DNA of 64,000 nucleotides from Salvator merianae (GCA_003586115.2 QVOM02000025.1:86304688-86368687); one strand, 5' to 3'; positions 33,902 through 45,417 are shown, numbered from the stretch's first letter. Made by a program: numbers and translations. Notes: generated by a model from the letters alone, not told the origin.

Positions 33902-34543
33902 AGTGTGTTTGCAGCTTCTTTTGGGTGCAAACACTGTGCTGCATGTAGCTGCAACTGCAACTGTGTAGTTGTGCCATATCCCTGGTCACCCTAGCAGTGG
34001 CTGGATGTTTCTCTGGCCCCTGTCATGGCACAGGTGGCCAGCATTTGCACTGCAAATTCTGGACAGCTGTTGGGATGTTGACAAATGGCACTGTTCCATC
34101 TTGCAAAAGACAATTTTGCATTAACTCATACTATACAGGAATAAACCATAGTATTATACAAAGGGCAATTCAGTCCAATTATCCATAGTCCCACAGTCCA
34201 ATTCCTAGTTTTTCATATCCTGGAAATATAAGCTCACTCATCCTTCTCAGTTGTCCTGATTAACTCTTTTTCTGTCTTAATCTTGTTACTGGATCCATCA
34301 AGGTCCTCCTCTGGTCCATTTTAATCCTCTTGCTTTGAGATCTCTTCCTTCCTTCAGACTTAGTGCTAACCACACATTATGGGCAATTGTGCCATGAGCA
34401 GACATGGTTGTTCATGAACACCCTGCCACAGCAACAGATTATTTCCTTTTTGACAAGGTAGAATCTTTAGTCCAATCTCTGGGATGGTTCTGGAGGAAAG
34501 TGGGGTATTCTAAAGCAGTACCACGAGAAAAGAAAGGAACAAA
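33902..34543. other. Unassigned non-coding stretch
   Basis: Part of 33,902-34,130 has words found inside the 36,191 element, without termini. Nothing else is recognised. Confidence 0.35.
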
Positions 34544-34723
34544 GGCCCTTTCTGCACTTGGTCTTATTGTGGATAATATCCCAGAATAGGGACCTGCCAC
34601 CCACATGCTAGTGCAAACTATGAAAGGTCTTGCCCAGGGCCTACCATAGTCTGCACTAGCATGCAGATGGCAGGTCCCTATTCTGAGATATAATCTGGAA
34701 TAAGGCCAAGTGCAGAAAGGGCC
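34544..34723. mobile_element. 180-bp full-length palindrome, family P1, copy B
   Basis: It runs from GGCCCTTTCTGCACTTGG to CCAAGTGCAGAAAGGGCC with AAA repeated at both flanks. The arms differ from each other around TGTGGATAATATCCCAGAA versus its partner. The centre reads AAGGTCTTGCCCAGGGCC. Confidence 0.92.
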
Positions 34724-34864
34724 AAACCTTCCTCATATGGTTCAGGAATATTATCTTAAGCCTTTGAGGGGACTGTTCAGACACAGATAATATAAAACAT
34801 GTCCAGAAACTGTTGGACCTGTTGAACTTGCCAGCATCCAAAAACTCATGCTTAAGATTGATAG

Positions 34865-35200
34865 GGTGTTTCCACACACACTTGCTGTCCTAGTCTAGCA
34901 GGACTGGGCCAGGCTGGAACAGTTCTAGCAGCTGGACTATTCCTACTGCCCAGGAACAAGCCTCTGCACTCTCCAAGGCTAAAATTTCTAGCCTTGAAGC
35001 CCCCAGGAAACTCATTTCAGTGTGCTGCCAAAATGCGTTCCCTTGCTAAACCAGCCCACTGAGGCTTGTGCCCTTCCTCATGTCTCTTGAGCCAGTTGAC
35101 TCATGAGTAGGACAGTGGTAGATCTTTCTAAAAACTTCTGCCATTGTCCCAGTCTAGGGCCAGGTCTAGACCAGGCTATGCTCCATCTTATGTGGACATA
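34865..35200. mobile_element. GGGCC-type element, long type, abutting P1 copy C
   Basis: The left end TGTTTCCACACACACTTGC is a variant terminus. The interior carries TCTGCACTCTCC.., CCAGGAAACTCATTTCAG, ATCTTTCTAAAAACTTCTGCC and CTAGACCAGGCTATGCTCCATC. P1 copy C interrupts it, and its words continue after 35,385. Confidence 0.55.
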
Positions 35201-35202
35201 AT

Positions 35203-35382
35203 GGCCCTGTCTGCACTTGGCTTTATTCTGGACTATATCCCAGAATAGGGACCTGCAATCCACACAGTAGTGCTGATTATAGCAAGCCCCAGGTGGGGCC
35301 TGCCATAGTGCATACTAGCATGCTGCTGGCAGATCCCTATTCCAAGATATAATCTGGAATAAGGTCAAGTGCAGAAAGGGCC
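35203..35382. mobile_element. 180-bp full-length palindrome, family P1, copy C
   Basis: GGCCCTGTCTGCACTTGG to TCAAGTGCAGAAAGGGCC, with the direct repeat AAT at both junctions (35,200-35,202 and 35,383-35,385). The central segment resembles copy A (CCCCA.GTGGGG) rather than B and D, so two subtypes exist. Confidence 0.92.
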
Positions 35383-35385
35383 AAT

Positions 35386-36190
35386 GTGTTAGCTGGGGAC
35401 ATGGCCTCTCTGGTCTATACCAGAGTGTAGAGGAGAGAAGCCCAGAAGTAGGTCACACAGTGCACCGTATTGGGATACCAGTAAGTGTGGGAAAGCTCAT
35501 AGTTTCTTCCCTATTGGTTGGGAATGATCTACTCCAACTCCTCCAAATTGGAAGAGGGGAATTCTTTGAAGCCCTTAAGATTCATTTGCCACCTGGCCCT
35601 TTTGTCAGGGTTTGTTTATCACTTGTGATTCTATGGAATGCCTTAATTCATAGCATTGGGTTCTGAGGCTCAGTTTATTTTTGTTCTTGTTTCTCTGAGT
35701 TTTCTCCTCAAGTTTCCTTTCTCATACTATTGTGTAGATACGTGTAGGGTGAGATGCCAGTGACAGAGGAACAGAGATTGCTTGATTTTGAAATGCTGTT
35801 TCTGAAATGTTGGCAGTTATGTCCATGCAGGAATTAATGGGTCACGCCCTATGGCTGTAAGAGAAGAGTCAGCATATATTTTTCATCTGGTTTACATAAT
35901 TTGCAAACTGAAGTCTTAATTGAAACAGGTCACTGACCCTTAGTAGGAAGTCAAAATCAGCAGAATCAAGACTACAGGAGTTACTGCTACCAAATACTGG
36001 AGGATATTTTTTTGTGGGAAGTCAAAGAGGACCTATTCTGGCATGAGGTTACATTAGATGGAGGAAAATGTCTAGTCCCAAGGCCTTCAAAAGAAGATTG
36101 TGTGAACTCTGGGACAACTAGCTGAGCAGTGGCTACTGCCTTGAACATTGAGTCCTGTATGCTTTTAGTGGCTAGTGGCTAGGAGACTGT
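35386..36190. other. Unassigned non-coding stretch
   Basis: The first 70 bp continue the element interrupted by P1 copy C. Nothing else is recognised. Confidence 0.35.
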
Positions 36191-36636
36191 GGACCTGTTC
36201 ATACTTTACACCCCAGAATGGTATAATAATACCATTCTGGGCTGTACAAGATCCTGTGGCATGGTGGCCATCAGCACTGCAAGGGCTGGAACAGCCTTAT
36301 ACTGGGCCTTCAGCACTCAAAGGGCAGATGGCCAGCCCAACTGCCATGACAGTAGCCATGACAATGTCTAGCCATTGTAACAACAATTGGGGATGTGGCG
36401 CACAACTGTGCAGCTATACTGCGCCACCAGTCTGCAACATTTGCACTTGGAAGAAGGTGTGAATGCTGCTGACCAGGATCAATCCAGCTGCTCCCAGTGA
36501 AGCTGTGGACAACAATTTTGTTTTCCACTACTAGTAGTAGCTGGGGATGCTCCCAGATGCTGCAGCAGCAGTGCCATGCAGATGCACTTACCTGGTGAGC
36601 ATCAATGTTCAGTACAGGTACAGTGCAAAGAGGCCC
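36191..36636. mobile_element. GGGCC-terminus element, 446 bp
   Basis: The left end is GGACCTGTTCATACTTTAC and the right end is ..ACAGTGCAAAGAGGCCC. CCAGAATGGTAT/ATACCATTCTGG forms a hairpin near the left end. The interior resembles 52,994-53,369. It is followed at once by the GGA microsatellite. Confidence 0.7.
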
Positions 36637-36643
36637 TGTGTGC

Positions 36644-36785
36644 AGAAGAAGAAGAAGAGGAGGAGAAGGAGGAGGAGGAGGAGGAGGAGGTGGAGGAGGA
36701 GGAGGAGGAGGAGGAGGAGGAGCAAGAAGAGGAGGAGAAGGAGGAGGAGGAGGAGGAGGAGGAGGAGGAGGAGGAGGAGGAGGAG
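36644..36785 (+). repeat. Microsatellite (AGG/AGA)n, about 140 bp
   Basis: An almost pure purine run of GGA and GAA triplets. The poly-Pro, poly-Glu, poly-Arg and poly-Gly open frames of over 100 residues across it are artefacts. It directly follows the 3' end of the minus-strand SINE at 36,786-37,016, so it probably grew from the SINE tail. Confidence 0.97.
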
Positions 36786-37016
36786 TTGGTTTTTTATACC
36801 CTGCTTTCCTCACCCGAAGGGACTCAAAGTGGCTGACAAACCTTCTGTTCTTCTCTCCACAACAGACACCCTATGGGGTAGGTAGGGCTGTGAGAACTCA
36901 GAACAAAGCTAAGACAAGCCCAGGGTCACCCAGCTGGCTTTGTGCAGAGTGCAGACTTGAACTGGGAGAGTTCCAGATAAGAGTCTGACACGCTAACCAC
37001 AAGGCCAAACTGGCTC
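36786..37016 (-). mobile_element. tRNA-derived SINE
   Basis: The minus strand starts GAGCCAGTTTGGCCTTGTGGTTAGCG (A-box region), then CCCAGTTCAAGTCTGC (B-box). The body includes AGCTGGGTGACCCTGGGC, and it ends CACTTTGAGTCCCTTCGGGTGAG..GGGTATAAAAAACC. It is full length and well preserved. Confidence 0.88.
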
Positions 37017-37282
37017 ACAGCATTTGGTGCTTCACTTGAAGGTGTGTTTTGGATCCACTGAGGCCATTTCTCCACTTATTGTAGAAACTGTCCATTGACA
37101 CATTTCAAGTACCACATTTCCATTTGTGGCAGCAAGAGGTGTGCCACGGAAGGGTGAAATCACTGTGAAGGTGCTTGCATGCAAAGGGCACAATTTCCTC
37201 AACCACTGCATCACTGGGTGCCTTTGCACTCAAAACAAGAGAAGTGAAGGCACTATTTGATGTGGCAATGGAGCTGATAAAC

Positions 37283-37640
37283 AACATAAGAACATAAGAG
37301 GAGCCTTGCTGGATCAGGCCACGGCCCATCTAGTCCAGCATTCTATTTTGCACAGTGGCCCACCAATTACTTCTCGACATTCTCAAGCAGAATAAAAGGC
37401 AAAACCTTCATCTGCTCTTAATTCCCTGTAAATGGTTTTACAGGCATCCTGCCTGTCTTTCCAACCTGGAGGCAGTACCTAGGCATCCATTCTAGTAGCC
37501 ACTGATACACCTGACCTCTGTGAATTTGTCCAATCCATTCTTAAAGCCATCCAGGCTGATTGCTCTCACCACCTCTTCCAGTAATAAATTCTGTAGACTG
37601 ATGACCCTCTGGGTGAAAAAATACTTCCCCTTTTCAGTCT
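37283..37640 (-). repeat. CR1-like LINE 3' end (tail family), long copy
   Basis: AACATAAGAACATAAGAGGAGCC.., CATCTAGTCCAGCATTC, AATGGTTTTACAGGCATCC, CCAACCTGGAGGCAGTACC, TAAAGCCATCCAGGCTGATTGC and CTGGGTGAAAAAATACTTCC appear in order. The tandem AACATAAG corresponds to the TTATGTTC octamers of the 3' terminus. Confidence 0.88.
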
Positions 37641-38077
37641 TAACTAAGTAGACACAGTTTCAACAGCCAGCCCCCTGTGTTCATTCACGCACAACACTAC
37701 TGACATTGGCAAAGAAATAGTTACGCCGGTCCAGTGCTCGAGAGCATGAATTAAGTAAAACCTGTGCATTTGCTAGCAGTGGAAGTTTGGATGGAATAAC
37801 TTCCAATAATTTCAATATCTTTTTTTCCAAGTTAAGGAAAATAAATCTCATTTTCGAATTTGAATCTAGCCACCTAACCCATCTCTGCTCAGACCAAAGG
37901 CAAACATTTCATTTGCATAAGAACAAAGACAGATTCTTTGGCAACTCCCAATAAAAGAAATATGCCTAAGAGGCCTTTATTTGTGATTCTGGAAAGCTTT
38001 TTGTGCACGTTGATCTCTGTGTGCTGATCTTATTCCCCACGGCAACTTTGTATTTTCTATACAGCTGATCATGTATT
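37641..38077. other. Unassigned AT-rich stretch
   Basis: Nothing is recognised. Confidence 0.3.
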
Positions 38078-38404
38078 CTAGTAAAAGATGGTTTCTGACA
38101 CATCTATAAACTTATCCCCTTGCCCTAAAGGGGAAGCAATTCCACCTTTGGACCCCATTATGCTGTCAAGAATTATATCCCGAGCTTCAAAGAAGGTTGG
38201 CAAGAACTTTTCACACTCTGCCGAGAATTCGTTTATGCTAAATTCATTTACTAAGATAATGAAACTAGACTCTGTGCCCTGTTTTTCTACCAAAGGAAGC
38301 CAGGTGAATAATGTATTCCGCACAACAATTTGATTTTCCTTCACTGTCATCTTAATAAAAGCAGCTGATTGGCAAAATGGAAAGGTATGTTGTACTGATA
38401 ACAT
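38078..38404 (-). pseudogene. Unrecognised open frame; possible terminal exon or pseudogene
   Basis: This minus-strand frame of 108 residues has a composition unlike the repeat-derived frames around it: mixed hydrophobic and charged residues without low complexity, ending ..DKFIDVSETIFY then TAG. I do not recognise the family. An AG acceptor-like site with a pyrimidine-rich stretch (CTTTCCATTTTGCCAATCAG and TTTTATTAAG) lies just upstream of its second methionine, so it could be a last coding exon starting near 38,350. It could equally be a pseudogene fragment or chance. No other exon of the same gene was found in the window. Confidence 0.25.
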
Positions 38405-38816
38405 GGATTTTTGACAATCGAGGTGAAAGAGGACAGAACATAACAGGAGGATGGAAACACATCCGCCCCTTTATGAGCTTGGAATGGCATTTTCAAACCC
38501 TGCGTCGGTGCTCTAATTTAGATTGAAGAAAATAAATAGAATATGTGGTTCTTCCCAAAATAAATGTATTTAAGCAAGCAAACAAATAAACAAAAAGGAG
38601 ATGATAATTACTGCAATTCAATAGATTGTTTCTTATCTTGCTGCTGTAGGAGGAAGTAAATATTCAGGAGATGAATTGCAATTATGGCCTTCTTCTTAAC
38701 CATAGTTAGGGAGCTATTTTATTACATTTATTACATTTATTTATTTATTTACTTGTTTAGAAAAGGGATACTAAAAAGAACAACAAAGAAAAGGTTCTGC
38801 TTTGTAGCCTATCAAA
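38405..38816. other. Unassigned AT-rich stretch
   Basis: Short ATTTATT runs occur near 38,720-38,750. Nothing is recognised. Confidence 0.3.
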
Positions 38817-39355
38817 GGGCATTTTCACACTTACCAGAGGAGAACGTACTAATTAGCAGGCTTCAGGCCAGTGAAGATGGAGTCTGTTGAGTGCTATACG
38901 CACTTACCAGCCAGGGAAGCGACCCCAAGCCGACCAGCAGAGGGAGCAGTGTGGATGGGAATCCGCTAGGCAGGAAGTGAGGTCGCGAATCATAGAGGCA
39001 CGGATGCGAAGATAGTAATCTGAACCATAGAGCTACTGCTTCGAAGTTAGAGGAGCTGTCTTTGAAACAGCAGCCACGGTGCAAAGCCCAAAGGGCAAAC
39101 CGGGTTGCGAAGCAGCAGACCGCGCCTGTGTGGCTGCACCAGCCCCTCCCCACCACCATTTCGAGCCAGGAAGCAATGCAAAAGCAACTTCCCCGATCTG
39201 CGCTTGATCTCACAGGTCGAAATCAAGACAGCAAATTACTTGTCTAGCCTTCCCCAGCTTCAGGTATGTATCAGATGAACCTCGGTGAGAATTGGAATAG
39301 TCCGTGCACGCGCGAGTGCAAATCCTCCGTTCTAGCGAGCAGCCAAGAATATTCT
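38817..39355. mobile_element. Second copy of the 592-bp GGGCC-terminus element, right end lost
   Basis: It starts GGGCATTTTCACACTTACC and parallels 32,476-33,067 along its length. The right terminus is missing. The sequence passes into a hAT-like element at 39,377. It retains more CpG than the first copy (GGTCGCGAATC against GGTCATGTATC), so it may be younger or differently methylated. Confidence 0.8.
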
Positions 39356-39376
39356 GATTCTCCCTGCAAACCAAAG

Positions 39377-39703
39377 TAGGGATGTGCAAATTTCGGTTCT
39401 CGTTCAAAAATTCGTACAAAAATTCTTTTTTGCGAATTTTCACATTTACAGTTTTCACTCAAAAAGAAACAGCCTCTTCTTTTGCAAAAACCAAATATTT
39501 GTATGAATATTTGGGTTTTTGCTGAGTTTAAACCATGAAAAATGGCATTCTCAATGGCATTTTCAATGGGAAAAACATTGAGAAAGCCATGAAAATTAAT
39601 ACGAATAATGCATTTTTCAACAATGAAATTTGCTGGCGAAGCTACAATACAGATTTTTGTTCAAAAGTGAATCAAAAATGATTTTTTTTCATGCACATCC
39701 TTA
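39377..39703. mobile_element. hAT-like element, TAGGGATGTGCA termini, AT-rich interior
   Basis: The left end is TAGGGATGTGCAAATTTCGG and the right end is TTTTTTTTCATGCACATCCTTA, roughly inverted. The terminus is related to those at 210 and 46,902, but the interior is AT-rich (AATTTTCACATTTAC.., GGCATTTTCAATGGG). The flanking 8-mers do not match. Confidence 0.65.
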
Positions 39704-40059
39704 TTATACAGTTGCAGGGGCATCCCATAGTGTACCCCCTTCTATGACCCCACCAGATACCAAGAATCAATACATATTCCTGTTTTTTTCCTGCTCCATT
39801 TGTTATGGTTATTTTCAGCGATGAAGCTGAGACAGTGTTCCCCCCACATGCCTACTGCTCAGACTCCTGACATCCGTCCTCCTTCTTTTTCTCCTCCCTC
39901 CATATTGGTGATCCTCCTGTTCTTCTCTGTCTTCCCTCTGGGCCATCCCCAAGGCTCACCTTGCAATTTAACAGAAATGGCCAGGAAGGAGTTGATGCAG
40001 GCCAACAGGACACTCCATCTCATCTGTGCTTACCACCTCTTTTCTTGGTCTGGCCAGTC

Positions 40060-40221
40060 TCAGCAGTGATTGCCATGGTGGGGTCGCCTTCGCTGGAGGT
40101 CTTCAAGGAGAGGCTGGACGGATATCTGTCTGGGATGGTTTAGTGAATCCTGCATTGAACAGGGGGTTGGACTTGATGACCCTGGAGGTCCCTTCCAACT
40201 CTATGATTCTATGATTCTATA
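40060..40221 (+). mobile_element. CR1 3' end
   Basis: TCGCTGGAGGTCTTCAAGG.., GGTTTAGTGAATCC and GGTCCCTTCCAACTCTATGATTCTATGATTCTAT match the last about 150 bp of the long CR1 at 63,660-63,806, ending in the diagnostic octamers. It is a 5'-truncated copy. Confidence 0.93.
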
Positions 40222-40941
40222 AATTAAGGTGAAGCCATCCTGGTCCCAACTCTATGTACTCTTTCATGTGGTCCTGTTCTGGAGCATGGCAGAAACCATC
40301 TGTCCAGCCAAAATACTCACGTGTTCCACAGTCAGGCACCCTTACTCGACACGTCTGTTCCACAAGGTGGGACAAAAGGCTCACAGACTTTCCGCATTCC
40401 TCCCTCCCACTGCTCACTGTGTCCTGGAGCAGGGGCCAATAGTCTTCCCCTCTTATTACTTCAATTACCACAATAACAGCACCTAGGGTTCTTTTAGGTG
40501 GTTGGGCAGCAGCAACGAGCTCACCAGACAAGTGTAGTAGAATCTGGTCTGCTATACCAGCCCATATAGGAGCCAGCAGCTCGTTTGGGCTTTCTGATTG
40601 ATATGAGCAAAAATGATTCTCTTTTTCTCTGCTGTAAGCTACAAAACTGCTATGTAAAATAGGCTGTGGTCACACCCAAAGATTAAGGTGGTCTCAGGCA
40701 GTCCATGATTCCCAGGGATCACACACCCAAATGGCCTTCTGATTTTCATCTCAGCTATCCTCCTTAAATCTGGACTATCCAGTATTCAGATTATCCCTGC
40801 ACTCAGATCATTTCAATTTCATAGTCCTGTTATATTTTCAGGATGTGAACGTGCAGGAGGACTATTGGGGTTGGGACCTGAACTTTTCTGGGCAAGTAGA
40901 GGGAGGGTTTCCCTTTGGATCTCCAACCAATGACTGACTTT
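40222..40941. other. Unassigned non-coding stretch
   Basis: Overlapping open frames on both strands at 40,217-40,531 have no recognisable family. A fragment of a TIR-type element (GGCTGTGGTCACACCC) lies at about 40,662. Confidence 0.35.
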
Positions 40942-41906
40942 GTGGGCATTCAGGAGGGGTGGGGGCATGCCCCCACCTTCCTCCTCATCCTATAATTCAC
41001 CAGCATCTTCATCAGCTCTGGGGGAGGCACATTGCAAGGCAGACTATAGCGCACTATTCTTCCAGGGGTTCCTCCAATGTTTTCTGCACCTCTGCTTGCA
41101 TTGGGGTGGTGCGGTGATGGCTGTGGCTCCCCAAGGTGGTGCTAGTGCTGGGGAAAGAGGTGAAGGGCTTGATCCAGGAGTGCATGTGTCTGATGCTACT
41201 GCCACTGCCACCTCTGACTCCTTCACTCCCGCCTGGCCCCTGTAAGTGTGGATGGGATGGTAAAGGCTCAGTACAGCTACCAATGGTTGACAATGGACAA
41301 CAGACCACAGTGATGAAGAGGATGAGGAAGTGGAAGTGGTGAAGATGGCAGACTTGGTAAGAAGCTGCATGATGCAAATTCTGAGCCCATAGTCACCATC
41401 ACACCTGAGGAGGAGAGCCAGGAGCTTGCATGGTGACCTCCCAGCAGGCCATGCCACCACTGCTACTGCCACTGCCATAAATTCCTTTCTCTAGTGGCCT
41501 ATGAGAGAACCAACAGAATAGTTACTCAGAGTGCCACTCAGCAGGTTTCCTGCATAGCAAGGTATATGAGTGGGGGGAGACAAAAATTAAAGAAACAAAG
41601 AAAGGGGAAATTGCTCTGTTAACTGTGGAGGATTATCCTGGTCCAGAGAACAATCTTGCATCAGGAGATGTGCCAACTGGACCGTGGGGGATGCCACTGC
41701 CCCAGTGCAAGCAGAGGTACACCGGAGGAACCCCTGGACGAATGTGCACTGTAGTCTGCCTTTCAACGTGTTTCCCAGAGCTTTAGAAGATGTAGAATTG
41801 CACATTTGAGCAAATCTATGTCATAATCAAAACAATAGGCAAAAGAGGCCAGTGGTGATGCAGTAGAAGGAGGAAGGTGATGCCACCATCCCTCCTGAAT
41901 GTCCAC
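40942..41906. mobile_element. 965-bp fold-back element with about 170-210-bp arms
   Basis: The left arm (40,942-41,112) and right arm (41,694-41,906) are inverted copies: GTGGGCATTCAGGAGGGGTG pairs with the complement of GTCCAC..., GGGGTTCCTCC pairs with GGAGGAACCCC, and GCAGACTA.AG.GCAC and CTCTGCTTGCA.TGGGG are shared. The right arm carries an extra about 40 bp. The core holds GCCACTGCCACCTC and GCTACTGCCACTGCCA, themselves near-inverted to CAGTGGTGGCATGG-like words. The overlapping frames of 101, 107 and 144 residues are judged spurious. Confidence 0.7.
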
Positions 41907-43360
41907 AAAGAAAGGCTTTGTAGACCCCCAGCTTCCGTACCCATGGAACATCAAAATGTGACTGACATAAGTGCACCCCATTACAGAGGGGGAGGGAGGG
42001 GAAGCATGGGAAGGGTGCAGAGGTAAAAGCTATCCTTTCACCAGACTTAGGATGGGGAGACTGAAAAGCATGGAGAAAGAAAGACGAACTGAGTGAGCAC
42101 CATATTAGATGGGTGTGATCAAGCCAATAATGGGTTCAGACTCATTTGCTCCCTAAAACAGACTAATCTGTTGCAGTGTGACCAGTCGCATAGTCATTTT
42201 TACATAGAGGTGCACAAAACACCATTTTCAGTGTATTATGGTTATGCTCCTCTTACATGTTTCATTGGTAGAACAAGCCAATGCAGTCCTAGGGTGAGGT
42301 AAGCACTTAACTTGCCTGATCTTGCCCCTGGCTGCTGCTTTCCGTTTGCTTCAGAGCCCCTTCTGGAAGCTGTATAATATTTTATTCCTGTTCTTATAAC
42401 CTTGCATAAAGACATTGGTCTTCATAAATTGTTCTTCATAAATTACCTATTGCCTGTAACGTAAGCAATCCAGAGTTGCACAGGCCTTGATGGATTAGAG
42501 CAGAACAAGGGTGGGCTGTCTACAGCAGTCTCGAGGAAAAAAATAAACTAATTCCCCTTTTGGTTTTCTATTCATTGATCATGTGTTAAACTGATTTATT
42601 TCTGCGTTTGAGTTTTTGAAGGTTTGTGCTATATTATTTGCATAATTATTGCACTAACTAGAGAAATTACCTCACCATTAAGTGTATTCCAGCTCAAGCA
42701 CGTTAAACCCATATGAGTGAAAGTTACAGAAACACAGGTGAGAGCATCATAAAGGGTTGTTGCTGTCATTAGGCACCATCAGGTCAAATTTGTCTCCTTG
42801 TAATGACATAGACACCTCCATGTTTGTAATGAACCTGTGACTCTCTGTTTTCCAGGTAGTTGCTCTATTACTAGGGCATCCTGCAAAAATGAAATGGGTT
42901 TCTTCTCCATCCCTAGTCACACAGCACTCTTGTTTCATTGTCTGCCCAGTGGATGCATGGAACAGGATAGTATCATGACCCATGCTGTACCCCACAAGTC
43001 TCAGGGTCCCAGAGATTCCAGCTAGACTAGGGGAAAATGCTGCTCCCACCCTGAGATGGTTGAGTCCCAAACTGGAATCCTGGAAGTTGAAACTTTGGCT
43101 TCTGGAGACTCAGGGGTTGAGCTCTCTGGCTTCATTAACATGCTGAAAGGGTTCAAGATGAGAGGTGAGATGCAACCAAGAGCCAAGGTGGCAAGTGATG
43201 TGCATGCAAATTGCTGCTAGGGAGAAGGAGTGGTGAACAAATATCACCTTCCTTGCAGTGTCTCCTGGTCTTGGAAACCTTGTTGCTGTGTAAATGGTCC
43301 CATAAGCTGGTGGGTTTTGGTCTGATGCAAAAGCAGTCTAGCTGGGAAAGAGACTGGGAA
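41907..43360. other. Unassigned non-coding stretch
   Basis: No gene or repeat is recognised. The frames near 42,747-43,070 overlap on both strands. Confidence 0.35.
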
Positions 43361-43707
43361 TAGGGATGTGCATGAAGAAAAAATCATTTTCAATTCATTC
43401 TTGAATGAAAATCTGTATTTTTGCTTTGTCGGCAAATTTCATTGTCAAAAAATACGTTTTTCTCATTTGTGTTTGTAGTTTTCATAATGTTTTTACTATT
43501 GAAAATGTCATTGAAAATGCCATTTTCATGGTTTCAGCACAGCAAAAATTCAATGAAAATTTCATTTTCTCAAAAGTAGAGGCTGTTTCGTTTCAATTGA
43601 AAACTGTAAATCTGAAAAAAAAATCATTTTTGTTTCGATGCAAAAATTTGCAAAAAATGGAATTTCATATGAATTTTCAAATAAGAATCGAAATTTTCAC
43701 ATCCATA
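43361..43707. mobile_element. hAT-like element, TAGGGATGTGCA termini, AT-rich interior
   Basis: It starts TAGGGATGTGCATGAAG and ends AATTTTCACATCCATA. Interior words (AATGTCATTGAAAATGCCATTTTCATGG, AAATTTCATTGTCAAAAAA) match the interior of 39,377-39,703 in inverted orientation. The flanking 8-mers ACTGGGAA and ATTGGAAG agree only partly. Confidence 0.65.
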
Positions 43708-45417
43708 ATTGGAAGCAGCCTCCACTTTCCACATCCATCTGCACAGGAGAGAGGACATGATTTAGCTGGTGCATTCTGCCCTGAGAGTCATTTGAGGTGG
43801 ATGTATGCATGGGAAGCTGACTCCTGGGGCTATTGGGATGGTCTAGTAGCCAGCTGGGAGCATTGTGATCATTATCATCCCAGGAGTGTCCTGCTGTTTG
43901 GACACCCAGCTCCAGGGTCAGTTGAGGGGCACTCTAGGGTACCTCTGTGGATGCAGCCTTAGACAAGCCAAAGCTTGGGGAAGAAAGACAATGGTAGGTT
44001 CAGTTGGGCAGGTACATGGGCAAGGAATCAGAGGAGGAAAAGAAAAGCCAGAACCTGAGGCCACAGGAGTTTTGTATGTTGACATCTGGCTGAGCTCACA
44101 AAGTTAAACTCAGTTGTCTCTGCTACACATTTCTCAGCTGTTTCCATAATAGTTAATACATACACTCATGTCTTTTCCACACAGTGCAAGTATTCCTGCA
44201 CTGCACTGATCCAAAATATGTGACTTGGCCCATAATGAGTCAGGCTGCTGCTGGTCCGCACCTAGGGTTATCTGCATGGTGAAATTTCACAGCCTCTGCA
44301 GTTGCTGGCCAGGGCTGCTTTGGCCAGGCTCCCAGAAGTGGCATACTTCCAGCGCTGCTTCTGAGTGCCTGATGAAAGCCACCGAGCTTCTTGGCCCTGG
44401 TATGCAAAACCACCTGCTCTTGTTCTGTTGCACACAGGAGGTTGATCCTGTATATCAGCTGGAATGCTGTATGGGTGGATTGCTTACAAGCAGCGTACAA
44501 CTGAAGCAGGCTACAGTGCCATTTTGCTCTGTGGCCTCCCTAGAATTCAGACACAGCATTCTGCCAGGAAGTGAACTCCTGGCTGACCGATTGGCAGTGC
44601 AGACAAGGCCTTCCATGGGCTCCACTGGAATTGGGAAAAAATCTTTAAAAACTAGTAGGAGATGATGGGGCAGATGGCAAGGCTACACGCAAACAGTTGC
44701 ACTCCTGCTACCAGCACGCACATAAGCTATGATTCTTGCTAGTAGCACTCTTGATCCACGTGGAAAGTGATCCTACACTTCCTGGAAGGCTGAGCAACAG
44801 GCATTTAGCAACAGGCATTAGAGGCAGGCAGAACACGTTTGTTTCTGAACTCCAATAGCGGTAGCCTGAAACCTCTGGAGTGCACTAGCTTGGCGAAGGC
44901 GTATTTGTGTGCTGCTTGCATTCAGCTCTTGAAGATTGCTGCATTGCCTCTGAGAGCCCACTGGTGCAAATACCATTTTCAGGCCGATAATTACAAAGGA
45001 GGGCTTCTTAATGCCTGGAGTGCTAATAAGCAGAATCACTGCAGAAGATTCTCCAGCTATCAATCAGGAGGTCAGGTGGCACAATTCTGCCCGCAGCTGG
45101 GGCCCTGCCACTTCACAAGGCAGCGACGCTTCATTTTTAAAAGGGTGCCGCGTCCCCCCCCCTTTTCCTACCTGGCCAACAGAGGGGTACCTCTGTTTGT
45201 TATTAGCAAGCTGCCTGATCCAATGGATTGGTTTCCACTGTAGCTTGGCAAGCATTGATTTGCACTGCAGTAATTGAGTGAGAAGCTGTGAGCTGCTATT
45301 TTTGGCAGACTGGGAAGAAGAGGGAAGCTCTAAGAGGAAATCCCTGCTACTCTTAGGCTCAGAGGCTGCTGCAGGCGCAGGTTTTGCCTCTGGCTGGACT
45401 GGTCTGATGGGACCCGA
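43708..45417. other. Unassigned, moderately GC-rich stretch
   Basis: Several open frames of 80-188 residues lie here on both strands (for example minus 45,064-45,630 and plus 44,225-44,665). They overlap one another and resemble no family. Traces of inverted-repeat elements are possible, but I could not define ends. Confidence 0.3.

Noticed and set aside
36310..36988. Poly-Pro, poly-Glu, poly-Gly and poly-Arg open frames up to 167 residues
   Set aside because: These are translations of the GGA microsatellite and the neighbouring SINE.
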